In this document: positions 55,119 to 62,628 of the stretch, in pieces
How the letters are laid out: the number at the start of each line of letters is the position of its first letter
How positions within the stretch are numbered: position 1 is the first letter of the stretch
Source of the DNA: Variovorax sp. 54
GTDB lineage: Bacteria > Pseudomonadota > Gammaproteobacteria > Burkholderiales > Burkholderiaceae_C
Assembly: GCF_002754375.1 (NCBI RefSeq)
Contig: NZ_PEFF01000001.1
Location: forward strand, 4,171,501-4,235,500
DNA: 64,000 nucleotides
Direction of reading: 5' to 3'
The notes under the pieces: model-generated
What the model was told of the DNA's origin: nothing
Databases searched by the model: none
Seen by the model: only the letters and a program-made list of their open reading frames with translations
Translations under genes and position numbers: made by a program

Positions 55119-56016
55119 GCGCTTTTCTTCCCGGATTCGTTGTGCTGGACTGGGCCGAATTATCGGCGTGCTGCTGCTGGCCGCTGCCCTGGGGGCTTGC
55201 AGCACGGTCAAGCTCGCCTACAACAACCTGCCCGAACTGAGCTACTGGTGGCTCGACGGCTACTTCGACTTCGACGGCGCCCAGACCCCCAAGGTGCGCG
55301 ACGAGCTCGCCCAGCTGCTGGCCTGGCACCGCCAGAACGAGCTGCCGCGCATCATCGGCCTGCTGCAGGAAGCCCAGGGCCTGGCGTCGGCCGAGGTGAC
55401 GCCGGCCCAGGCCTGCCAGCTGGCCGACCAGGTCCGCGAGCGCCTGCTCGCCGTCACCGAGCGTGCCGAGGCCGCCAGCGCCGATTTCGTGCTGAGCCTG
55501 AGCGAGGCCCAACTGCAGCAGCTCGAGCGCAAGTACGCGAAGAACAACACCGAGTACCGCAAGGACTGGCTCGACCGCAGCCCCGCGCAGGTGCATGAAA
55601 AGCGCTACGACCAGTTCCTCGACCGGCAGGAAGACTTCTACGGCCGCCTCACGACCGAGCAGCGCGCGCTGCTGCGCCAGCAGGTCGCGCAGTCGGTGTT
55701 CAGCCCGCGCTTGGCATATGAAGAGCGGCGCCTGCGCCAGCAGGAGGCGCTGGTGCTGCTGCGGGGCTTTCTCGGCGCCAATGGTGCCCCGCGCACCTCG
55801 CCGGTCGAGGCCCGCGCCGCGCTGCATGCCTATATCTTGCGCATCGCCGATCCACCGCCCGGCCCGTGGCGCGACCAGCAGCAGGCGCTGCTGCAGGAAG
55901 GCTGCCGCAACCTGGCGGCGCTGCACAACACCACCAGCGCCACGCAGCGCGAGCAGGCGGTGCGCCGGCTGCAGGCCTACCAGAGCGACCTGCGGCAGCT
56001 GGTGGCCGCGCGCTGA
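55117..56016 (+). CDS. DUF6279 family lipoprotein
   Basis: 299 residues. The signal has lipobox LGAC (Cys28), followed by an all-alpha body (TVKLAYNNLPELSYWWLDGYFDFDGAQ is the conserved start of the mature part) rich in Gln/Arg/Leu. The family is an uncharacterised proteobacterial lipoprotein group. The start overlaps the divergent glmU start. CGGAG 8 nt upstream, inside the glmU coding sequence, could be its Shine-Dalgarno. No later start would keep the signal peptide. Confidence 0.82.
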   Translation: MRFSSRIRCAGLGRIIGVLLLAAALGACSTVKLAYNNLPELSYWWLDGYFDFDGAQTPKVRDELAQLLAWHRQNELPRIIGLLQEAQGLASAEVTPAQACQLADQVRERLLAVTERAEAASADFVLSLSEAQLQQLERKYAKNNTEYRKDWLDRSPAQVHEKRYDQFLDRQEDFYGRLTTEQRALLRQQVAQSVFSPRLAYEERRLRQQEALVLLRGFLGANGAPRTSPVEARAALHAYILRIADPPPGPWRDQQQALLQEGCRNLAALHNTTSATQREQAVRRLQAYQSDLRQLVAAR

Positions 56017-56061
56017 GCCCACGGCCCCCACAAGAAACCCGGCGTGGCACCGGGCAAAGAA

Positions 56062-56083
56062 AAAGGCGGCCGAAGCCGCCTTT
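56062..56083. terminator. Bidirectional terminator
   Basis: AAAGGCGGC-CGAA-GCCGCCTTT is a 9-bp perfect stem with a 4-nt loop. The minus strand continues with T-rich TTTTTCTTT, so it ends the DUF2917 transcript, and the plus-strand tail is weaker. It sits between convergent genes. Confidence 0.85.
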
Positions 56084-56114
56084 GTTCAGAAGAGCCGGGA
56101 GTGCGGGCGGTCGG

Positions 56115-56432
56115 TCAGACCGGGTCCCACACGTAGGTGGCACCGTAGCCATCCCAGGCTTCCATGACGATGCGCTGGCCGGCGGCCACGGTGAGCGACT
56201 CGCCCGGGGCCAGCACGATGTCTTCGCTGGGGCCGTGGGCGGTGGCGTCGGGCGTGACCCACACGCGGCCCTGCTTGACGCGCAGCACGCTCGCCGACCG
56301 CGCCTTCAGGCTCATCGCCTCGCCGGGCGCAATCTGCCAGGCGCCACGGCGCACGGCCGGCGGAATGGCCGCGGTGCGGTTGGAGCGGGACAGGGAAGCG
56401 AGCGATTCGTTGGTGCAGACGGCGGTGGACAT
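56115..56432 (-). CDS. DUF2917 family protein
   Basis: 105 residues with the DUF2917 pattern (AWQIAPGEAMSLKARSA, LRVKQGRVWVTPDATAHGPSEDIVLAPGESLTV). It is a small soluble beta domain of unknown function. It is divergent from a LysR gene across 173 bp with an inverted repeat, and is a paralogue of the gene at 53306-53641. Confidence 0.85.
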   Translation of the reverse strand: MSTAVCTNESLASLSRSNRTAAIPPAVRRGAWQIAPGEAMSLKARSASVLRVKQGRVWVTPDATAHGPSEDIVLAPGESLTVAAGQRIVMEAWDGYGATYVWDPV

Positions 56433-56547
56433 GGTGTGGACTCCTAAGCTGATCCGAGCGCCTTGACAGACAGAGAGGTTGGCGCAGTTCGGGAATGAAT
56501 GATCGTTTTTGTGGCCTTGGAGGTCCAATGAAAACGAGGTAGCCTAC

Positions 56548-56566
56548 TGATGCGATTCCCGCATCA
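56548..56566 (+). promoter_or_regulatory. Inverted repeat between DUF2917 and LysR genes
   Basis: TGATGCG-(ATTCC)-CGCATCA is a 7-bp perfect dyad with a 5-nt spacer, 40 bp before the LysR start. It is a candidate LysR operator controlling both divergent genes. Confidence 0.55.
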
Positions 56567-56605
56567 ATCAACCGGCCGCCGGGAACGCACACCAAAGTCA
56601 TACCC

Positions 56606-57589
56606 ATGCAACATTCGCAAACCCACCTGCGTTCCCGCCCCATTTCCGCGGGGCACCTGCGGGCCTTCGAGGCGGTGGCGCGGCACCTCAATTTCCGCGC
56701 CGCGGCCGAGGAAATGGCGCTCACGCAGTCGGCCGTGAGCCGGCAGATCCAGTCGCTCGAGGAAGAGGTGGGCGTGTCGCTGTTCCTGCGCCACACGCGG
56801 GCGGTCGAGTTGACCAGCGCCGGGGCGCAGCTGCTGCTGTCGGTGCAGCAGGCGTTGCCGCGCATCGACATGGCGGTGCGGCAGATCCGCCAGAGCGCGG
56901 GGCGCAAGAGCGTGGCGCTCACCACCTTTGCCTCGTTCGCCTCGATGTGGCTGATTCCGCGGCTGGAAGCCTTCCAGCGCGACAACCCCGAGATCGACAT
57001 CCGCATCGACGCCAGCGACATCGCGGTCGACCTCGACGTGGCCGACGTGGACATCGCGCTGCGCTACGGCCCGCCCGAGGTCATGCCCGCCGGCGCCGTG
57101 CGCCTGTTCGGCGAAAACCTGACGCCGGTGGCGAGCCCGTGGCTCATCAAGAGCAATCCGCCGATCAAGACGCCGGCCGACATCGCCCGCTTCACGCTCA
57201 TCGAGGCCGGCGACGCGCACCGCACGCACCTCGAATGGCTCACGTGGCGGCGCTGGTTCGAGGTGAACGGCATGGAGCGCGCCCAGCCCAAGCGCTGGCT
57301 CTACTTCAACTACGCCTACCAGATGGTGCAGGCCGCGCTCACCGGCCAGGGCGTGGTGCTGGCGCGCAACTCGCTGGTGGCCGAGAGCCTGGCCAACGGC
57401 GACCTGGTCGAGGTGCTGCCGCAGCACCGCCTCGATTCGCCGATGGCCTACTGGCTCATCTCGGGGCCGCGCAACGCGCTGCGGCCGGAGATCAAGGCCT
57501 TTTCCGACTGGCTGGAGGCGCAGGCCGCCGTCACGCGTGAAACGGTGGGCGAGGTGCCCGACCCCGACACCGTCGACAACCTCGACTGA
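56606..57589 (+). CDS. LysR-type transcriptional regulator, GcvA-like
   Basis: 327 residues: an N-terminal winged HTH (LRAFEAVARHLNFRAAAEEMALTQSAVSRQIQSLEEE) and a periplasmic-binding-like effector domain. The pattern (SVALTTFASFASMWLIPRLEAF, DLDVADVDIALRYGPPE) is of the GcvA subgroup, which in Comamonadaceae has many paralogues of unknown effector. It is probably autoregulated and controls the divergent DUF2917 gene through the dyad at 56548-56566. Confidence 0.9.
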   Translation: MQHSQTHLRSRPISAGHLRAFEAVARHLNFRAAAEEMALTQSAVSRQIQSLEEEVGVSLFLRHTRAVELTSAGAQLLLSVQQALPRIDMAVRQIRQSAGRKSVALTTFASFASMWLIPRLEAFQRDNPEIDIRIDASDIAVDLDVADVDIALRYGPPEVMPAGAVRLFGENLTPVASPWLIKSNPPIKTPADIARFTLIEAGDAHRTHLEWLTWRRWFEVNGMERAQPKRWLYFNYAYQMVQAALTGQGVVLARNSLVAESLANGDLVEVLPQHRLDSPMAYWLISGPRNALRPEIKAFSDWLEAQAAVTRETVGEVPDPDTVDNLD

Positions 57590-57595
57590 GCCCGC

Positions 57596-58213
57596 TCAGG
57601 AGGTCGGCCAGACGACGCCGTTGTCATTCAGGATGGCATCGAGCGGCAGGTCGTGCGTCTCGGGCTCGAAGTCTTCGAGAAAGCCGTTCGTGAAGCCCAG
57701 GCCCACCGTGAACGGCCGGGGCTCCAGCGCCGCCAGCGTGCGGTCGTAAAAGCCACCGCCGTAGCCCAGCCGGTAGCCCCCCGCGCTGTAGCCCACGCAG
57801 GGCACGAACAGCAGGGTCGGCACGATCAGTTCGGTGTCCTTCGGCTTGGGAATGCCGTAGGCGTCTTCCTCCATCTGGCAGCCCGGGTACCAGGCATGGA
57901 AGGTGAGCGTCTTGTGAACTTTGTCGATCACCGGCAGTCCGATGCGGCGGCGCTGCGTTTCTTCCATGAGCTCGCCGTCTTCCTTCCAGCGATGCAGTGC
58001 GGGCAGCGGGTCGAATTCGCCCTTGATCGGCCAGTAGGCGCCGATCACGGTGTCGGGCCGGCCGACCAGCCAGATCCGCATCACACGCTGCAACAGGTCG
58101 GCCCGCGCGAGGCGGTCGGGCAGCGCCAGGCGTTGCTCGATGAGTGCCTTTCGCAGTTGACCCTTCAGAAAACTCGCCGTGGCCGAGGTGTCGGCATCCT
58201 TTGACTTGTCCAT
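57596..58213 (-). CDS. 5-formyltetrahydrofolate cyclo-ligase family protein
   Basis: 205 residues of the FTHF cyclo-ligase fold (MthfS/YgfA). The ATP-site and substrate motifs KGQLRKALIEQRLALP, GAYWPIKGEFDP and GYRLGYGGGFYDRTL are present. It converts 5-formyl-THF to 5,10-methenyl-THF. In proteobacteria YgfA homologues sit downstream of 6S RNA; here the gene is divergent from slt with only 9 bp between starts. Confidence 0.9.
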   Translation of the reverse strand: MDKSKDADTSATASFLKGQLRKALIEQRLALPDRLARADLLQRVMRIWLVGRPDTVIGAYWPIKGEFDPLPALHRWKEDGELMEETQRRRIGLPVIDKVHKTLTFHAWYPGCQMEEDAYGIPKPKDTELIVPTLLFVPCVGYSAGGYRLGYGGGFYDRTLAALEPRPFTVGLGFTNGFLEDFEPETHDLPLDAILNDNGVVWPTS

Positions 58214-58216
58214 AAT
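58211..58216 (+). promoter_or_regulatory. Candidate -10 element of slt
   Basis: CATAAT (5 of 6 to TATAAT) ends 6 nt before the slt ATG and includes the complement of the start codon of the cyclo-ligase gene on the other strand. It predicts a leaderless slt mRNA. A -35 is not evident. Confidence 0.45.
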
Positions 58217-58222
58217 CCCCCG

Positions 58223-60253
58223 ATGCAGTTCCCAAGCATTTTGGCATCCGCGCGCGCTCATCCGCGTCGCGGCGCGCCCGCCCTGGTTTTTTCCGCCGTT
58301 CTCGCACTCGCCGCGCTGCTGTCGCAACAGCCCGCCGCCGCGCAGAACAACACCAACGACGACGTGCTGGTCCAGATGAAGCAGGCCTTCCAGCGCGGCG
58401 ACAAGGCCCGTCTCACGGCCTTGCTGCCCCAAGCGCGTGGCCACGCTCTCGAACCTTGGGCCGCCTACTGGGAGCTCAAGGCCCGCCTGCAGGAAGCCGC
58501 GCCCAACGAGGTGCAGGACTTCTACGCCCGCTACCCCAACACCTACCAGGAAGACCGCCTGCGCAACGACTGGCTGCTGCTGCTCGGCCAGCGCCGCGAC
58601 TGGGACGGCTTTGCCGCCAACATCGCCGGCTTCCGCATGGGCGACGACGCCCAGGTGCGCTGCTACGCGGTGCTGGTCGACACGCTGCGCACCGGCACGG
58701 CCACGCAGGCGCAGGCCGACGAAGTGCGCCGCAACTGGTTTGCGCAAAAAGACAGCGACGACGGTTGCCTCACCGCGGCCGACCGCATGGTCGCGGCCCG
58801 TCTGATGAGCACCAACGACGCCTGGAAGAAGGCGCGCCTGGCCATCGAGGCCAACCGGCCCGCCGCCGCACGCGGTGCCGTCACCATCGCCGCACCCGAT
58901 GCGCTGCCGCTGTTCGAAGAGGTCAACGCCAGCGCCGCCAAGTTCCTCACGGGCCGCGCCTTCGTGGCCGCCAAGTCGCGCAAGGAACTGGTGGTGCTCG
59001 CGCTCATCAAGATCGCGGTGGCCGACCCCGACCAGGGCGCCGCGCAGCTCGACAGCAAGTGGAGCCCGATGCTCTCCGCCGAAGAGCGCAACTGGGTCTG
59101 GGGCACCATCGGCCGCGCGGCCGCGAACAAGCTCTCGCCGATGGCCGTGAGCTACTTCGGCAACGTCACGAAGAACAGCGACCTGTCCGACGACATGCTC
59201 GGCTGGCGCGTGCGCGCCGCACTGCGCGCCAGCCAGTGGAAGGACGTCGCACTCGCCATCAACGCCATGAGCGACGCCGCCCAGCAAGACCCCACCTGGG
59301 TCTACTGGAAGGCCCGCGCGCTCAGCAGCGCCGGCGGCGACGAGCGCCGCGCGCAGGCCCGCGAGCTGTACACCAGCATCGCCGGCACGCGCGGCTTCTA
59401 CGAAATGCTGGCGCTCGAAGAGCTGGGCCAGCGCGTCGTGGCGGCCACGCGGCCCGCGCCGCTCACGCCCGAAGAAAAGAACGCCGCGCGCACCAACCCC
59501 GGCTTGCAACGCGGCCTGCAGGCCATCGGCATGGGCCTGCGCTCCGAAGGCACGCGCGAGTGGAACTACGCCACCAACCTGCACGACAAGGGCGGCATGG
59601 ACGACCGCGCCCTGCTGGCCGCCGCCGACCTGGCCTGCCAGCGCGAGGTGTGGGACCGCTGCATCAACACCAGCGAGCGCACCAAGGGCGTGATCGACGT
59701 CGAGCAGCGCTTTCCCATGCCCTTCCATGACACGGTGCTGCGCAAGAGCCAGGACATCGGCCTCGACCCGGCCTACGTGTACGGTCTGATCCGCCAGGAA
59801 AGCCGCTTCATCATGGATGCGCGCTCGGGCGTCGGCGCCTCGGGCCTGATGCAGGTCATGCCCGCCACGGCACGCTGGACCGCCCGCAAGATCGGCCTGA
59901 CCGACTTCACGCCGGGCCAGATCAACGACCGCGAGACCAACATCACCATCGGCACCAACTACCTGAAGCTCGCGCTCGACGACTTCGACGGTTCGATGGC
60001 ACTGGCCGCTGCGGCCTACAACGCCGGCCCGGGCCGGCCGCGCAACTGGCGCAACGGTCCGGTCATCGACGCCGCCATCTGGGCCGAGAACGTGCCCTTC
60101 AGCGAGACGCGCGACTACGTGAAGAAGGTGCTGGCCAACACCACCAACTACGCCGCGATCATCAGTGGCAAGCCGCAGTCGCTGAAGGAGCGCCTGGGCC
60201 GCGTGGGCCCGCGTAACGCCGCCGAGCCGGAACCCAACAAGGACCTGCCCTGA
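58223..60253 (+). CDS. slt: Soluble lytic murein transglycosylase
   Basis: 676 residues: a signal peptide (about 1-40, ending PAAAQ), a long helical superhelix (U- and L-like domains, about 45-500) and a C-terminal SLT domain. Catalytic Glu526 is in LIRQESRFIMDA, with GVGASGLMQVMPATARW and AAAAYNAGPGRPRNW as further motifs. It cleaves glycan strands in the periplasm to 1,6-anhydro products, which would feed the AmpD/Mpl recycling enzymes encoded elsewhere in this window. Confidence 0.93.
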   Translation: MQFPSILASARAHPRRGAPALVFSAVLALAALLSQQPAAAQNNTNDDVLVQMKQAFQRGDKARLTALLPQARGHALEPWAAYWELKARLQEAAPNEVQDFYARYPNTYQEDRLRNDWLLLLGQRRDWDGFAANIAGFRMGDDAQVRCYAVLVDTLRTGTATQAQADEVRRNWFAQKDSDDGCLTAADRMVAARLMSTNDAWKKARLAIEANRPAAARGAVTIAAPDALPLFEEVNASAAKFLTGRAFVAAKSRKELVVLALIKIAVADPDQGAAQLDSKWSPMLSAEERNWVWGTIGRAAANKLSPMAVSYFGNVTKNSDLSDDMLGWRVRAALRASQWKDVALAINAMSDAAQQDPTWVYWKARALSSAGGDERRAQARELYTSIAGTRGFYEMLALEELGQRVVAATRPAPLTPEEKNAARTNPGLQRGLQAIGMGLRSEGTREWNYATNLHDKGGMDDRALLAAADLACQREVWDRCINTSERTKGVIDVEQRFPMPFHDTVLRKSQDIGLDPAYVYGLIRQESRFIMDARSGVGASGLMQVMPATARWTARKIGLTDFTPGQINDRETNITIGTNYLKLALDDFDGSMALAAAAYNAGPGRPRNWRNGPVIDAAIWAENVPFSETRDYVKKVLANTTNYAAIISGKPQSLKERLGRVGPRNAAEPEPNKDLP

Positions 60254-60284
60254 AAAATGAGCCCCCACGCTCATCACTGCGTGT

Positions 60285-60342
60285 ATTCGCTGCCCCCCGA
60301 GGGGGCGCAGGCCTCCCTTGGGGCGGCCCGGCGGGAGGCCTG
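60285..60342. repeat. GC-rich palindromic repeat before mgtC
   Basis: GCCCCCCGAGGGGGC is followed by CAGGCCTCCC (60308-60317) and GGGAGGCCTG (60333-60342), a 10-bp perfect inverted repeat with a 15-nt loop. I recognise similar sequences as a common Comamonadaceae intergenic element. The right arm ends one base before the mgtC ATG and supplies its Shine-Dalgarno-like GGGAGG. Confidence 0.6.
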
Positions 60343-60343
60343 A

Positions 60344-60901
60344 ATGAGCTGGCGCGACGAGGTGCTCGACACCGTCGCGTCCGAATTTTCGGACGTGGGC
60401 GACGTCGCGCAACTCACGCGCATCTCGGTGCGGCTGCTGCTGGCGGCCGTGCTGGGCTTTTTTCTGGGCTTCGAGCGCGAGCAGCAGGGCAAGGCGGCCG
60501 GCGTGCGCACCCACATGCTGGTGGCCATCGGCTCGGCGTTGTTCGTGCTGATCCCGCAGCAGACCGGCATCGTGCCGGCCGACATGAGCCGCGTGATCCA
60601 GGGGCTGGTGGCCGGCGTCGGCTTCCTGTGCGCCGGCACCATCCTCAAGCAGGGCAAGGACGAATCCCACGTGCAGGGCCTCACCACCGCCGCCGGGCTC
60701 TGGATGACGGCCGCCATCGGCATGGCCTGCGGGCTCGGCCGCGAAGTCACGGCCGTGTTCAGCGCGCTGCTGGCGCTCGCGGTGCTGTCGCTGGTGCCGC
60801 GCCTCGTGGGCTTGATCGAGCGCGTCGTGAAACCATCCACGGACGCCTCCGGCCCGCGCGTGATCGTCCCGCCCGAATCCCGCCAGGGCGACGAACGCTG
60901 A
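60344..60901 (+). CDS. MgtC/SapB family membrane protein
   Basis: 185 residues with about five membrane segments and the MgtC signature (LGFFLGFEREQQGKAAGVRTHMLVAIGSALF). MgtC proteins help growth at low Mg2+ and interact with the F1Fo ATP synthase in Salmonella. Whether this member does so is unknown. The C-terminal soluble domain of Salmonella MgtC is missing, as in the SapB/YhiD group. Confidence 0.88.
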   Translation: MSWRDEVLDTVASEFSDVGDVAQLTRISVRLLLAAVLGFFLGFEREQQGKAAGVRTHMLVAIGSALFVLIPQQTGIVPADMSRVIQGLVAGVGFLCAGTILKQGKDESHVQGLTTAAGLWMTAAIGMACGLGREVTAVFSALLALAVLSLVPRLVGLIERVVKPSTDASGPRVIVPPESRQGDER

Positions 60902-61010
60902 AGCGGCCCGCATCAATTCGCGCCGCCTTCGTCATCAATCGCAGCGCGCCGCCCGGCTAGCATCGACGGCTTTGCCCCGCATTCCCGCACTGACCCGGAG
61001 ACCCTGACAG

Positions 61011-61697
61011 ATGTCCAAGCTCTACATCGGCAACAAGAATTACTCGTCGTGGTCCATGCGCCCCTGGGTGCTCATGACCCAGGCCGGCATTCCCTTCGAA
61101 GAGGTGATGGTGCGCTTCGACTCGTTCGACGCCACCTCGCAGTTCAAGCACGTGGTCGGCGCCATCAACCCGGTGGCCAAGGTGCCGGTGCTGGTCGACG
61201 ACGACCTCGCCGTGTGGGACACCCTCGCCATCGCCGAGTACCTGGCCGAGCGCTTCCCCGAGAAGCAGCTGTGGCCCCAGGGCGTGGCCGAGCGGGCCCG
61301 CGCGCGCAGCGTCTGCGCCGAAATGCATTCGGGTTTCACCAACCTGCGCGGCAACTGCCCGATGAACATCGAGGCTTCGCTGCCCGAGGTGGGCGCGCGG
61401 CTCCTGGCCGAGCAGCCCGGCGTGCAGGAAGACCTCGACCGCATCGTGCAGATGTGGACCGAGCTGCTCGAGACGCACGGCGGCCCGATGCTGTTCGGCG
61501 CCTTCACCATCGCCGACGCCTTCTTCGCGCCGGTGGGCATGCGCATCCGCGGCTACGGCCTGCCGGTGCCGCCGGCCATCGACGCGTACATCGCGCGCGT
61601 GGCCGCCTTGCCGGGCGTCGCCGCGTGGATCGCGGGCGCCCTGGCCGAGAAGACCTTCGTGGCCTTCGACGAGCCTTACCGCACCTCGCGCGATTGA
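61011..61697 (+). CDS. Glutathione S-transferase family protein
   Basis: 228 residues with an N-terminal thioredoxin-like GST domain (LYIGNKNYSSWSMRPWVLMTQAGIPF, with a candidate catalytic Ser in YSSWSMRPW and the cis-Pro in AKVPVLVDD) and an all-alpha C-terminal domain. It resembles YfcF-type glutathione transferases of proteobacteria, with roles in detoxification or oxidative stress. It converges on ompW. Confidence 0.88.
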   Translation: MSKLYIGNKNYSSWSMRPWVLMTQAGIPFEEVMVRFDSFDATSQFKHVVGAINPVAKVPVLVDDDLAVWDTLAIAEYLAERFPEKQLWPQGVAERARARSVCAEMHSGFTNLRGNCPMNIEASLPEVGARLLAEQPGVQEDLDRIVQMWTELLETHGGPMLFGAFTIADAFFAPVGMRIRGYGLPVPPAIDAYIARVAALPGVAAWIAGALAEKTFVAFDEPYRTSRD

Positions 61698-61725
61698 GCG
61701 CGCGATTGGGGCTCGCCGGACTTCA

Positions 61726-62463
61726 TCAGAACCGGTACGTCGCCGCCAGGTAGGTGACGATCGGGTTCAGCTTCAGGCTCGATTCGCTGCGCGCCACCGG
61801 CAGGCCGGTGATGCTGGTCGTCGTGAGCTTGGCCTTGGTCTTCAGCGGGATGTACGACACCGAGAACGACACGCCCCAGTGCTTGTCGAACTGGTAGGCC
61901 ACGCCGGCGTTGAGCACGGGCGCGAACGCGCTGTCGAGCTTGGCGGTGGTGTTCACCGAGTACGGCGACACGTGGAACTGGCTGGCCAGCGCGCCCTGCA
62001 GGTTCGACGTGAGCTTCACGTCGCTGTACCAGACATAGGTGGCGCCCAGGCCCACGAACGGACGGAAGGCGTCGTTGCCTTCGTTGAAGTAGTACTTGGC
62101 CAGCACGGTGGGGCTCCACTGGCGGGCCTGGCCGAGTTCGCCCACGCGGGCCAGCGTGCCGCTGCCGTTGAGCTTGAACTTGGGCGGCACGCCGAGCACG
62201 CCCTCGACGGCCCAGTGGCTGTCGATGAAGTAGGCGATGTTCATGCCCAGCGTGTCCGAGTCGGTGACGCTCGCGCCCGAACCGGCCAGCACGCTGTGCA
62301 CGGGCGAGGTCACGGTCAGCGGCTTGCTCGAATCCTGCGGCGACAGATGGAACCAGCCGGTGCCGACGACCCAGTCGCCCGCGTTCTGCGCCAGGGCGCT
62401 GCCCGATGCCAGGACCCCGAGTGCCGCCAATGCCAACGATGCTGTTGTTGTGAGTTTCTTCAT
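61726..62463 (-). CDS. OmpW-family outer membrane protein
   Basis: 245 residues with a signal peptide (MKKLTTTASLALAALGVLASGSALA) and an eight-stranded barrel of OmpW type (VGTGWFHLSPQDSSKP, FRPFVGLGATYVWYSDV, C-terminal TYLAATYRF with terminal Phe). OmpW forms a small hydrophobic channel. Its promoter at 62576-62605 overlaps a large inverted repeat, suggesting repression by a TetR-type regulator. Confidence 0.9.
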   Translation of the reverse strand: MKKLTTTASLALAALGVLASGSALAQNAGDWVVGTGWFHLSPQDSSKPLTVTSPVHSVLAGSGASVTDSDTLGMNIAYFIDSHWAVEGVLGVPPKFKLNGSGTLARVGELGQARQWSPTVLAKYYFNEGNDAFRPFVGLGATYVWYSDVKLTSNLQGALASQFHVSPYSVNTTAKLDSAFAPVLNAGVAYQFDKHWGVSFSVSYIPLKTKAKLTTTSITGLPVARSESSLKLNPIVTYLAATYRF

Positions 62464-62550
62464 AGCTGTGAATGCTCCTTGGGTATTGAAAACAGCCCCG
62501 CGCACGGGGGCGCCGGCCAGCGACCGGTGCTTCGCGCGATGCAAATTTGC

Positions 62551-62605
62551 GAACGGTCGTTCGCATCGCTCGTCGATTATCGAACGACCGTTCTTTTTGT
62601 GTCTA
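62551..62605 (-). promoter_or_regulatory. ompW promoter with overlapping TetR-like operator
   Basis: On the minus strand TAGACA (62605-62600), an 18-bp spacer and GATAAT (62581-62576) form a strong sigma-70 promoter. GAACGGTCGTTCG (62551-62563) and CGAACGACCGTTC (62581-62593) are a perfect 13-bp inverted repeat. One arm lies in the spacer and the other just downstream of the predicted start. Each arm also has an AACG-N2-CGTT dyad typical of TetR-family operators. Confidence 0.75.
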
Positions 62606-62616
62606 ACGAGTATCCC

Positions 62617-62622
62617 TACACT
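62617..62622 (+). promoter_or_regulatory. Candidate -10 element of cca
   Basis: TACACT ends 6 nt before ATG 62629, a weak match but in the same position as at other genes in this window. Confidence 0.3.
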
Positions 62623-62628
62623 GCACTC

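Noticed and set aside
57596..60916. 1106-residue frame ending as the cyclo-ligase
   Set aside because: The upstream part is antisense to slt and mgtC. The cyclo-ligase has a proper start at 58213.
62551..62598. Inverted repeat followed by TTTTT read as a plus-strand terminator
   Set aside because: No plus-strand gene reads into it (ompW is on the minus strand), and the spacer of 17 is large. Overlap with the ompW promoter fits an operator better.
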